Below are positions 21,414-31,222 of a stretch of 64,000 bases of DNA, in pieces. This DNA is from Ephemerocybe angulata. Taxonomy: Eukaryota; Basidiomycota; Agaricomycetes; Agaricales; Psathyrellaceae. Below the pieces are notes generated by a model, which was given only the letters and a program-made list of their open reading frames with translations, searched no databases and was not told where the DNA came from. Each line of letters begins with the position of its first letter. The stretch's first letter is position 1. The translations under genes and the position numbers were made by a program. Location: the NCBI GenBank assembly GCA_013368325.1, contig JAACJK010000110.1, positions 1,240,001-1,304,000 of the forward strand, read 5' to 3'.

Positions 21414-21712
21414 GGTGGGCAAAGGCAACGTTTTCGTCGTTGTCAAGCTAACAGTGATTGCCTGGGGTCCCCAGAATCGGTGGCGTGGTGTACACGTGCC
21501 ATTACCGCACGAAGCCGTTTTGGGCGCTTATTTATTTCCTGACACTCGGTGACTGTATTCTCCCTCTGGAATAACTTCGAGAGTTACAAGGGGCCTACGG
21601 TGCAGAAGCCGAATTCTCTATGGTCATTCAAGGTTCCATAGTGGCCGTGATTTGGGGATAAACGTAGTTCGAGTCAATTTGAAGGAGATCGGTGATGGCC
21701 ACTATAAAGCCG

Positions 21713-21719
21713 AAGTGCC
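21713..21719 (+). promoter_or_regulatory. TATA box of the F-box gene at 21762
   Basis: TATAAAG, 43 bases before the ATG at 21762 and within the 350-bp region shared with the divergent F-box gene on the other strand. Confidence 0.45.
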
Positions 21720-21761
21720 AGCGCATCGAAGCCTCGTTCGTTTCATACCACTACCGTCACG

Positions 21762-23441
21762 ATGAGCTTCCTCCCTAAATTTCTTCCTCTTCTTGATACA
21801 AACCACATACCATCGCTAGAGGAGGTTTACCAGCTCAAAGCGCAGCTTCAGGAATGGGATGATATCATCGCCAAAGTGGCCGCCGATCGCAAGGCGTTGG
21901 AGCAGGTACAGGCATATCTAAAGGACCAACACGAACTCTGTGTCGAGTATCGACGCAGGCACATTGCAGCCCTGGAACCAACTCAACGTGTTCCTGACGA
22001 GATCCTTTCGACAATCTTCATCCACTGCTTGCCGAACAGCGATATCCAACAGTGGCCAGAGCATATGTGCATTGGGAAGGATTATCCGGCTGTGGCACTT
22101 AGCGGCGTCTGTAGGAGGTGGAGGAGGGTAGCGCTAACGACACCAAGACTCTGGTCGTATATCTTCGTGCACTTCGAGCGTTGTTCGCGATATGACACCC
22201 TCGCCTTGTCTACAAAACTTCTTCAAGATTGGACATGTCGCTCTCGGGCCTGCCCAATATTTGTGAGGGTCGAGATGGAGGGTGTGCCCGCTCATCTCTC
22301 CGGCGCCTCGTTACAGAGATGGATCAAGGAGGAGGAGGGATTCGTAGAAGTGCTCGTCGCATCGGTGGGGAGATGGGCCTCCCTATCAATGTCCGTTACG
22401 GAGCTCGAACGCACTTCCCCATTTCTCGCTATCCTCCAAGAACAACCTCCATTCCTCCGGTCGGTCCTCCTCGATGTTTCCTTCCATGGAGAGCAAGACA
22501 CTGCTGCCATCGCAAATTCGCCACTTCTACAAACCCCGAGCCTGCGCTCCTGCACCTTGGCTAGGCCGTGTGGGAGAATAACCCAGCTACCAGCCAGACG
22601 TATGGGGCAGTTGACGGAGCTTGTCATCGAAAGTTTGAGCACAAAAACCAGTGTTGGGTTGGGGGCGCGGGATGCGCTATGGCTTCTCGGCCAACTACCT
22701 CGTCTCCTTCGCGCATCTTTGTATTTCGACGACGACCGACAACCGATGTCTGGCACGATAAAGTCAGTGAGCCTATCCAAGCTGGAGTCCTTATCCCTGA
22801 AGGGATTTGTGATAGACGGAAGGTTCGCGGACCTGCTCATCCTGGGCTCTCTCCACACCCTAGCCGTCTCCTCGCTCAAATTGAGGAATCCGGGGTGGCA
22901 AAAGCAGGGCATTCGCCAATTCCTGTCCTACTTTGGACAACACTTACAAGCCGTTGAACTAGATGTATCCGAACTCGATGCAGAGACTTTCATAACGTTG
23001 GTCGACCGGCTCCCGAACGCTGAAAGGCTCAAGATAACCGACTTCGCAAAAAGATACGGGTCCAACACTATCTGCGCCACCATGCTCGCCGGCCTCGTCC
23101 CATGGCTTCTCCCTTCAGCATGGCTCGACGGACCCCGTACGTCAGGATGCCATATGTCTGGGCTGAAGGAATTCACGGTCGTTTGTCGGTACGAGACTCG
23201 GCCGATAGCCGAGGCGCTCGTTCAGCTCGTCGCAGGGCGCTATGAACATAGCCTCTTCCATGACGACCCCAGCGTCTCAGGCGCTCGTATACACGCCATC
23301 GAGAAGTTCGAAGTATGCTTTCATTTCCGAGACAAGGACCTGGGGGAGGATTTTATAGAAACTGGGCTGAGAAAGCTAAATGTCGATTTCAGCAGTCTGG
23401 ATATCAGCATTTTTCAGCCGGCGGAGAGTCCTTGGTATTGA
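21762..23441 (+). CDS. F-box-like protein, 559 aa
   Basis: A single exon of 559 codons. The layout is that of its neighbours: an N-terminal motif (FLPLLDTNHIPSLEEVYQL), a long helix, the F-box-like core at about residues 68-135 (LEPTQRVPDEILSTIF, SGVCRRWRRVALTTPRLW), then leucine-rich segments. The C-terminal part differs from the two minus-strand paralogues, so it is an older member. It converges on the F-box/LRR-like gene at 23531, with stops only about 90 bases apart. Confidence 0.85.
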   Translation: MSFLPKFLPLLDTNHIPSLEEVYQLKAQLQEWDDIIAKVAADRKALEQVQAYLKDQHELCVEYRRRHIAALEPTQRVPDEILSTIFIHCLPNSDIQQWPEHMCIGKDYPAVALSGVCRRWRRVALTTPRLWSYIFVHFERCSRYDTLALSTKLLQDWTCRSRACPIFVRVEMEGVPAHLSGASLQRWIKEEEGFVEVLVASVGRWASLSMSVTELERTSPFLAILQEQPPFLRSVLLDVSFHGEQDTAAIANSPLLQTPSLRSCTLARPCGRITQLPARRMGQLTELVIESLSTKTSVGLGARDALWLLGQLPRLLRASLYFDDDRQPMSGTIKSVSLSKLESLSLKGFVIDGRFADLLILGSLHTLAVSSLKLRNPGWQKQGIRQFLSYFGQHLQAVELDVSELDAETFITLVDRLPNAERLKITDFAKRYGSNTICATMLAGLVPWLLPSAWLDGPRTSGCHMSGLKEFTVVCRYETRPIAEALVQLVAGRYEHSLFHDDPSVSGARIHAIEKFEVCFHFRDKDLGEDFIETGLRKLNVDFSSLDISIFQPAESPWY

Positions 23442-23530
23442 TTTAGGCTATAGACTGGTAATTTGAAGGGGGAACTGTACTGATACAAACAATTATTTTG
23501 CGGTTAGATATACTTGAATAGCATGAGTTG

Positions 23531-24999
23531 TTACAGGAGATACTCGACACGGAATTTTGTAAGCTCCTCCGTCGAACCCCGCGCCGCCTCTCGACCAGCA
23601 ACCCATTTACGGAGCACCTGAGCGCCGAACGGAGGCAGCCTCAACTCCCTAAAGTCAAACACAATGGACTCCATATTCGGAAAACAAGGACGCCTCAGCT
23701 CTTCTCGCAGATCTAGAGAGACTACCCACTGGGACAGCGCAAGCGGGAAGTCGAAGGTGCCATCCTGATCGGCCGACCTCTTCGCAACCACGCGGACGGT
23801 CTCCAGCTTCGACGGGCTAACCACTGCCTCGGCGCTATGTACGAGTGAGGGGAGAACGGTGGAGGCTAGTCCAGTGAGGTTATGGTCAATTTCGAGGTGT
23901 TTAAATGGGCCCTTGCAAGTGAGCCAGTTGAAATCTAAGGGGCGCCAAATGCCCCCTGAATAGGTTAGGAAAGCGAGCCTACACAGAGTGCCAAAAGAGG
24001 AGATATAATTGTGTATAGGGAGTACGTACCTTTGTTCACGGATACTCGAAGCCTCTCTAGGTTGGGTGCATGTCGTATCAGATGTTCGATAGAGTCGGCG
24101 GACAGCGCGGGGTATCCACTCGGTAGATCAATCGTCTTCAACTCCGGAAACGCGATATCCAGCTCGCGATTGCAGAGGTGCGCCACGACATCACGGCTAT
24201 GGAACAGGGCGATCCTCTCTACCTTCAGCTGGGGCCGAGGGATAGGGGACATCGGGACTTTGCCGAAGTTGTGATGGCGTTGGAAAGGCAAGGTCGTGCC
24301 TCGAATGTCCAGGACGCGGATCTCGCTGCTGAGACCATCGAAGAGGTTTCTCGAGATCTCGGCATTGACAAGACTAAGGGTATGGAGTCGAGACCCGGGT
24401 CCAGTGGCTTTGAGGAGAGCCGTCCTGATATTGTCGCGTAACTCCATCCAAACGACCCGCCTGTCGGTGAACGTAATCGAAAGGTCCTCCAGCGCGTTTT
24501 CTGAAAGTAGTATCAGTAAGTTCTCAACCAAAGAGCCTTTGTCCATCCACGATGACTCTTTGGCCTTCCTGAGACTCAGTTCACGGACGTGTTTGAGCAG
24601 ATGGGGGGAGCGGCTTAGGAATCCGTGCGCCTCTTTGGTGTGGGTCGATGAGTAGCACACTATCCGCTTGTACACGATTGGCGTAAGGTAGTCGTAAAAT
24701 GGTCGACATACGCTCATACAGGCCTGCAGTGTGGGCTCCCTTTGGATTGTGGGCGAGCCAGCCTCGCCAACAACTACGTCGAGGATCAGGAATTGAAGTT
24801 CCAAAGGAAGGGTAGGCGCCTGCGCCTTCAGGGTGGACCGACTCCGAGGTCGGTTCAGGATCGCTGGAGGTACCTGTTGGGTCAAGAGCTGCTCAGCGCT
24901 GATTCGAGACAATCCACTCACACTCCACCGCCATCGCGTCGAACAAAGTGGTGGTTGAGAACAAGGCGCGTCTGTTGCCACCGTTGATGGCACACTCAT
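23531..24999 (-). CDS. F-box/LRR-like protein, 464 aa
   Basis: Two exons (24999-24030 and 23955-23531) joined across a 74-nt intron with a textbook CTAAC branch site before CTATTCAG. The region TLPLELQFLILDVVVGEAG at about residue 65 looks like a degenerate F-box start, followed by ACMSVCRPFYDYLTPIVYKR, a pattern of fungal F-box-like proteins lacking the usual second half. The rest has leucine-rich segments such as HAPNLERLRVSVNKG. The frame is open for 56 codons upstream of the chosen ATG, so a start at 25167 is possible. It is clearly more distant from the other three F-box genes. Confidence 0.65.
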
Positions 25000-25623
25000 G
25001 TTCAACTCCGCCTTAAATACCTTCCATTGCCGTAGTGCGGCGCCGAATGTCCGAGAGGCTTCTGTGGATACGATTCTGTCCCTGCCATCTTTTCCACCTC
25101 TCCGTCTCACTTGACAGGTTTGGCGGTGACTGAACGATCGTGTAAGTCCTGAGCGAGCCACCTTCACTAATCCACAGAGGCTCGATAGTTGCTACCGAGA
25201 TTAGCGCCCGGCGTGGCAATGGCAAGCGCTCAAACATTTCACGCTGGGGCGTGATTGAGAATCCTCTCGAACTTGTTTGGTGAACAACGCCAGGGTATGT
25301 TGGAAGTCTACAATTACAAGAAGCTGAGATACGAAAAGTGTCTGTGAGATGGAGTAAAGAAATGCGCCTTCAGGGGCAGGATTAGAATGGGAAGCTTATT
25401 GAGCGTGTAACGGGTAGTGCTGGAGTAAGATGATGAATTGCGTCCATGAGAGTACTTTTGAACCGTATGTGGGAGCCGTGAGTCGTGCGGTGGGGGTAAT
25501 ATGAAAAGGGTATGCAGCGGAGCGTGGATTGGACGGTGTCCACGGAAGAGTAGTTCGTCAATCATGAACCTAGATTGAACTTCAGTAATTAGGGGAAATT
25601 TGATAGATGTCGTACTCACCTCA
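25000..25623. other. Intergenic stretch, no gene seen
   Basis: Between the F-box/LRR-like gene and the 3' part of the host gene cut by the KDZ element. No supported gene or repeat; minus-strand downstream sequence of the cut gene is expected here. Confidence 0.4.
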
Positions 25624-25885
25624 TTACTCGGCGATGCTGTACATACTTGAGCGTGCGCTTACTCCCTCAGAGTCGTATCCAGAAAAGGCCTTCGATCTGC
25701 TCTTTGCAGCTGTAGCCATGCTGATGCTCATGTCAGGGTAGCGACTGAGGCTTTCATCATGGAAGACCATGGCCCGGCAGGCTTCCATCGACATGGGCGG
25801 GTCAGGGTCGGAAGCGTCTAGTTTTGACGTTTTCTTCCGGAGCTTCTGAGAGACTAGAAAAGGGAAGGGGAAGAACGTGAACTGT
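25624..25885 (-). pseudogene. 3' part of a host gene split by the KDZ/TET element
   Basis: A minus-strand frame from the target site to the TAA/TGA region at 25624. It reads QFTFFPFPFLVSQKLRKK and ends SARSSMYSIAE. Together with 37107-37381 it forms one open frame of 178 codons once the element and one copy of CCATCAGG are removed (275 + 262 = 537 nt, a multiple of three). I do not recognise the product. It is Ser-rich with a basic patch in the middle. Confidence 0.7.
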
Positions 25886-25893
25886 CCATCAGG

Positions 25894-26183
25894 CACCTGA
25901 TCCCTCCGTTTCAGCCGGCTAATTAGCCCGGCAGATGTGACCCACATTCCCGGCTAACTAGCGAGGCTTAGGGCGGATTCCCTATAGGACGGATATCGCC
26001 CCAATATCGAGGGGCAAAAGACTTGTGGTTTCGCCCTCCATGCCTCCAGGGCTCTACGGCAGATGCCGAGATGGCCTCCCAGCCGTCCGCGCGGGTGGAC
26101 CCAGACCCTCGGGCGGCCTTGGCACCGTCATCGCACGGAATCAAAGCACATCGCTTAGGCGCTCGTCGTCGTCGTCGCCGCTG
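25894..26183 (+). repeat. Left terminal inverted repeat of the KDZ/TET element
   Basis: About 290 bp, the reverse complement of 36820-37106. By eye the only clear difference is one extra GTC unit in a short run near its inner end, the kind of change made by slippage. It includes palindromic patches such as GCCGGCTAATTAGCCCGGC close to the tip, which may be transposase sites (inference). Confidence 0.9.
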
Positions 26184-26545
26184 CGCCCTCATACATACAA
26201 TATATACTTCTGTCTACCTTCAATTGAATGAACACTGGATCGACAAAATCCACAGCGGCTACCCACATACTTACCTAGGGCCAGTCGAAGTTGAACGCTG
26301 CAAATATCATGGTTCAAAACCAGGTGTCAAAGCAACACACCATCAAAGCAACACACCCGAGGAGAGCCAACTTTCAAGGGCAGCCTCATTCTGACTATCT
26401 ACGTACTACTGTGACTGTGAGTGTTCCCTTAGAATACCTTTGCGGTTCAATTACTTTGAGGTGTCTTTCGAGTCCTGGCATGTTCATTGATCACTGACAA
26501 ACGGGATCACGATTCACGGCATGTTATTGACATTCTATCTAACAT

Positions 26546-28124
26546 CTAATCTTCCTGATTACCACCATCGTGATTCTCACTATCTTCATCCTCGTCAGAA
26601 GAAGGAATAACGGCGACGCTTTTGGGTGGCATCTGGCTGGCGGCAGCAGACTTCTTGGCCCGCTTCCGTGGACGTGCAGCATCAGGCTCGGCGACGGTGC
26701 TCGCCTTTTTCGTACCCTTGTCACTCCGCGGCTTCCTCTTCTTCTTTGGGGTTGCGCCAACCTTCTCAGAGATGGCGGCATGCTCTTCAGCGGTCAGCTT
26801 TACCCAGGAACATGCGCCCGATACAAGGGCGTCACGCAATCTTTGGACTTCGGCGATGGTCTGGAGATTGTGCGGGGATGTTCGCTTGAGTTCCGCGGGC
26901 CACCCGCGGAGCTGCACCTTGTGACGAGCCATGATGTGGCTCTCGTAGTTCTCGTACGCCATTGGAACGTTCTTCCGCTTGAGGATATTGCCTGCATAGG
27001 GCCGTTCAAGGTGAGTCGTCTATCTCGTGGTTCTAGAATTGAGCAGCCACTCACTAAGCCCTTCAGAAATGAGGCACCGACATTCCAATTGCAGAACTCG
27101 GAGGACGGAGCCCTTTGTTTTGGAATCTAGTTTCATGAATTGCAAAGGTGAGCGCGTTCAATGTTTAGAAGAACCAGGCGGGCACTGACCTTCCCGCCTT
27201 GCGTCGCACCAACTCTGGAACTTCCGGACGAATTCATTGTGCGTCATATCAAGGTGCTCGAGAAAGAAGGCCATTGTCTCGCCAGCATCGCCGAACGTTG
27301 GAGCAAGGGTGTCGTTAACGCTGTCGCGTGCACTGACAAGAAAGAGTATCGCGCCCGTTCTTTCATGGAGGTTCGCCATCTGGGTACATGCAGCATGTGA
27401 GTAAGGAGGTATTGCCCAGGCTCCAAATTATTGATACTTACCTCTGCGTGAAGCTGCCCAATGGTCTTGTTGTAGTCCACAGCAGCAGCGCGGTGGTTTA
27501 TCCTCGTACCCTTCGTGTCGGTCGCCCGCTTCTCGAGGAGGTCTTTCAAGAGCTTTTCCTCCTCTTCCTTCGACAGGCTGTCCATGTCCACGTCCTCCTT
27601 CATGCGGCGCTGGATCTCCAAGAGCCCTTCCCTATCTCCAACATCGATACCTGGGGGTTTAGATTTACAAGTAAGTTCGACGCCTCTCGGGCTCGTGTGT
27701 GTCCGACGCTGATATGATGATACTCACCATCGTTCAACTCCTTAGCAATAAAGTGCAGCTTTGCATTATGAATCGATGGGGCACGAGTTTGCCTGAAGCC
27801 AGTTGCTGCTGTCGCGCGGCCTTGGATGTATTCAAGCTTCCTGCCGTGCTTCTCAGCGATATCCTGCAGGGCGCGAGCTTGATCTTCCTTGAACTTGCGG
27901 ATGTCGGCATTGAGACGGGCTTTGGTTTCGCTGGACTGTTTCAATCGGGCCTGGGCAGTGATCTTCTCTGCGTCGGTGAGCTTCACTTTCTTGTTCTGCT
28001 TTGGAGGGATGACGGGCTTCATAGGATTTCTCTCTGCCCAGGTCGCAACTTCGTCTTGGTCCCGAAGTTCTCGCTCGGTAGGCAGAAAGCCGTGGCTCGC
28101 TGTTTCATCGGTGGGGGCTGACAT
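26546..28124 (-). CDS. Unrecognised KDZ/TET-element protein, 437 aa (nuclear-looking)
   Basis: Five minus-strand exons (28124-27728, 27650-27442, 27379-27190, 27126-27055, 26991-26546) give 437 residues. The first part is charged and coiled-coil-like (KITAQARLKQSSETKARLNA). The middle has RINHRAAAVDYNKTIGQLHA, LDMTHNEFVRKFQSWCDARR and NILKRKNVPMAYENYESHI, followed by VQLRGWPAEL and LRDALVSGACSWVKLTAEE. The tail has two basic stretches (KKKRKPRSDKG, RPRKRAKK) and an acidic end (SSDEDEDSE). The GWP...LRDAL...G.C.WVK block is one I associate with proteins found repeatedly in agaricomycete genomes, and its place in the element suggests a conserved partner of the transposase or dioxygenase. Function unknown. 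It diverges from the 148-aa gene across 187 bases. Confidence 0.75.
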
Positions 28125-28311
28125 CGGGAATTTCTTTGAGGATGGTAGACCGAGCAGGAGAGAGGGAACTCCAGGTATGTTTTCGCAGAATTCTGACAGT
28201 GCAAAAAAAGTGACTGACGCGCGCCGGCTACTCCGACTCACGTCTTATCCGCAACCATCACCGCCTTTTCACTCTCCCGACTTTTACTCAAACTCGCCGC
28301 CATTCGAAAAC

Positions 28312-28885
28312 ATGAAGACCAACCCCGCCGGAACCCCAGCCGCCTCAATGCCCCTCTGGTGGCAGGAGGAGCAATGGGCGAAGGTTCTCCGTGATTACGA
28401 GCTTAGCGAGTCCGACGAGAAGCCCGACCCAAAATTTGAGGCTTACCTCAAACGCATTGAAGACGAAGTGGCCCAGGCAAAACTTAAACCGCCCCGCTAC
28501 GTCGAAATTGACGACATTCCAAAGCCCCGACCTCCGATTTCGAAACCAAGCGCAGCTCGCACAAGGGTGCGCCAGAGCTCGTCGAAGCCAGACAAATCCC
28601 GTACGCCGCCCATCTGCCGCCATAATTCTATGATGAGCTTTCCTAATTTTAATACACTTTCAACAGGATTTGAGGACTCAGATGCCTCAGAAACGGGTGG
28701 CGTCGCCGTGAGGCTGACTCCAAAGGCGCAGAACTGTGAGCTCGAGCATTCATTTTATCATTATCATTGCTAATGTTTCATCCCACTTTCTTTCAGTCAA
28801 AAAGCGCCAACGCAACGCTGCAAGGTCACTAGCAAAGGCTTCTCAGCGGCCCAAGGCTGAAGATGTCAAGGAAGAAGAGGTGTGA
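28312..28885 (+). CDS. Unrecognised small KDZ/TET-element protein, 148 aa
   Basis: Three exons (28312-28600, 28667-28735, 28797-28885) give 148 residues. It begins MKTNPAGTPAASMPLWWQEE and has an acidic helical N-terminal half (KVLRDYELSESDEKPDPKFE), a Pro/Arg-rich middle (IDDIPKPRPPISKPSAARTR) and a basic end (FKKRQRNAARSLAKASQRPK). No domain is recognised. Charge pattern and size suggest a small nucleic-acid or chromatin-associated factor, which is inference. It likely shares a promoter with the divergent 437-aa gene. Confidence 0.7.
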
Positions 28886-29149
28886 AGTGTACGGCGGCGG
28901 GTTCTGAGCAGGTGGTGGGTACCTGGTGGATAGTGGGCACCGTGGACGGCGTGCGCCGTGTATCTACTATCAGTTGGTGTGAACCATAGGAGTAGTATGC
29001 TATGACTCGTAGAGTAATATACAGATGTGCTCCAAGAAATTGCTCTCAATGCAAATGGGCTGGCTCGTACCTAGAGCCTAGCAGGTAGTCTGCTCGACCT
29101 TGCAGCTTTGTGGATGTTATACATATTTTGGCTCGAGCTGAACTGTAAT

Positions 29150-29245
29150 CTCTCTAAGCACCATAGGTCAACGTAGAGCAGCGGTTGTAGCGCTGGAAGG
29201 TCATTGCTGATGCCCTTGGTTCAAATACTATTGGTGTAATACTTT
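29150..29245 (+). other. tRNA-derived sequence (possible SINE head or tRNA relic)
   Basis: The stretch has an A-box-like ATAGGTCAACGTAGAGCAG and, about 45 bases on, a B-box-like GGTTCAAATACT, the spacing of RNA polymerase III promoters. The outer stems pair poorly, so it is not a working tRNA. It lies in the gap between the 148-aa and 296-aa genes of the KDZ/TET element; a TTTTT-like signal follows at 29245. Confidence 0.35.
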
Positions 29246-29347
29246 TTATTCTGTCAAAAATGAGGGCAAAATGCGGGGTGTGACCTTGGTGTGAAAATCC
29301 AGGCACTTGCCGCAATCATTTTTTTTGCGACTTTCCTTCAAACACTC

Positions 29348-30499
29348 ATGGCCACTCGCAAAGCTACACAGTCGGCCAAGAAGGCTGCTTTGGCTATGGA
29401 GGAGGCTGAGCGCTTGGAAAGGCGCCGTGAGATTAGCCGTCGGTCAAGTCGGAAGCACTATCATAAGTACGTCCACACCGCCCGGCGCCAATCTCACTGC
29501 AGACAACCTGAGACATCATATACTGATTGTATGTATTAGAAATCTACTCAAGTCAAGAGAAAAGGCTGCAGCAAAGGCCAAAAATGCGCGTGCACTTCAG
29601 AAACTAGCTTCATCAGGCCAGGATTCTCAATCAATTGAGGAACGACGAGAGGCAAGCAGAAGATCAAGCAGAAAGAACTACTATAAGTGAGTACAAAATT
29701 CAAATATGATTCTACCCCTAGAATTTGACTGAATTCACAATGTTAGGGATATAGTAGAGTCCCGAATGAGATGCGCAGCTCGTGCTCGAAAATCTCGGGA
29801 AGCCAAAAAGTTGTAAGTCTACTTCCTACTCGATGGAATGATCCGAGGTGCAGGCGCTTAACTTTTCCAACGGTAGGCGCCAGCTGCACAAGGAAGAATT
29901 ACGACTCTCACGAGCTATACCTAGCGTGCAACTTGGTACTACGTCTACGCCTCAAGCTCCAGGCAGCCATTCACAGCGTCAACCACAGCCAGAAAAACCG
30001 TAAGCATATATACTCAGCTTTGAACCATTTGCAGATAGCTAACCATTACACTTTAAACATCAGATCCTGCGCTACTGCTCTTCACCCCAGCCCTTACCCC
30101 CTATTGCCACTCCCGCCTTCTTCACCGATCGCCCCAACGCCCGAATATCGCTCCAACTTCCGGAGATTGGCTCGTTCAAGTTCCTCCGATGATGAGAACG
30201 AGGATGGCTATGAGTCGGACTCGGACGTGTCATGTCTACCAGCACTTCCTCCTTCGCCACTCTATCAAGCACGGAACCGACTACCTCGATTGCCCATAGG
30301 ACCTGATTTCAAGCGTGAGCGCCAGCAAATATTGAATCAGCACAATGAGGAAGACCGACACTTTTTACAAGCTGTCTGGGCTGATGCGATGAGTCAATGT
30401 GATAGATTTGGTCGACGGGACTACAAGTTGTTCTGGGAGAGGGCGTATTCAAAGCACGAGAAGAATATTAAGGGTATAGAGAATCCGTTTGATTTGTAG
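29348..30499 (+). CDS. Unrecognised KDZ/TET-element protein with basic repeats, 296 aa
   Basis: Five exons (29348-29466, 29540-29686, 29747-29812, 29877-29999, 30064-30499) give 296 residues. The N-terminal half has three imperfect repeats of a strongly basic helical unit: RREISRRSSRKHYHKN, RREASRRSSRKNYYKD and RMRCAARARKSREAKK; introns fall at matching places between the units. A Ser/Pro/acidic linker (SSSSDDENEDGYESDSD) follows, then a compact C-terminal block (RHFLQAVWADAMSQCDRFGR, YKLFWERAYSKHEK). The repeated basic helices look suited to binding DNA or RNA. I do not know the family; its presence between TIRs makes it a cargo or accessory factor of the element. Confidence 0.75.
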
Positions 30500-31222
30500 C
30501 TTAGTTGTAGACAGTAGAACTTGAGTAGAACATTGTGAATACCGGAGGTTAATGATTGCGAGTTCCAACCAAGTTTCAACCTGAGAGCATCATTGCCATA
30601 GGTCCTAACGTCTCTAATTTAAAAATCCTGGTCAGCAATACACAGTACTAAGGACCTCTAGAGAGGTGTAGACATTTTCTCTCATTTGAGACGGGGAGAC
30701 GTGCGTTGAAGCGTAGGTCACAAACTCTAAGCTGTCAGTGACAGAAATCAGTGACATGTTTCCCTATTGACCTCCCGCCTGTTTAAACACTTCTGGCATC
30801 GTAATCTTTTTGGAGGGGCTCTGGGCGTATGTTACTTCATACAATTCACAATTTATATAAACCGTTCTGCTGCGGTCATGGCAAAATGGTGTATCAAATG
30901 GTGTGGTCAGGTACGCATCAGTGACACCTGAGGTCAGTGACAGCACCAAATGCCTGTGTTTTTGGACTCACCGCAGCTCAAGTATACTCAGCCATTGTTG
31001 TAAATCATATTTCATAACTGTATACTGCCATGGATGCCCTTGGAAATTTTATATTTAGTGTCTACAGATTTCTGAATGCCATATTACACAAATGATGTGA
31101 AGGGAGTCTGAAGTCGTTATGGGATCTGAACACGACTGGGCTTTTTTCCAAACTACTTCAAATATTTTCGAGCAACACGATATAGTACAAGTGACCAAGA
31201 AAAGTACAAGGACCGCAGTCTG
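30500..31222. repeat. Gene-free stretch of the KDZ/TET element with four TCAGTGACA motifs
   Basis: No gene is seen between the convergent 296-aa and TET genes. TCAGTGACA occurs at 30735-30743, 30748-30756, 30918-30926 and 30934-30942, as two close pairs 170 bases apart. The first copy extends to TGTCAGTGACAG and the last to GGTCAGTGACAG. Such paired spacing could be a protein-binding array, but nothing here proves it. Confidence 0.5.

Noticed and set aside
26250..26360. Possible tRNA or SINE from GGTTCAAAACC near 26311
   Set aside because: No A-box at the right distance and no stems; a B-box-like word alone is expected by chance.
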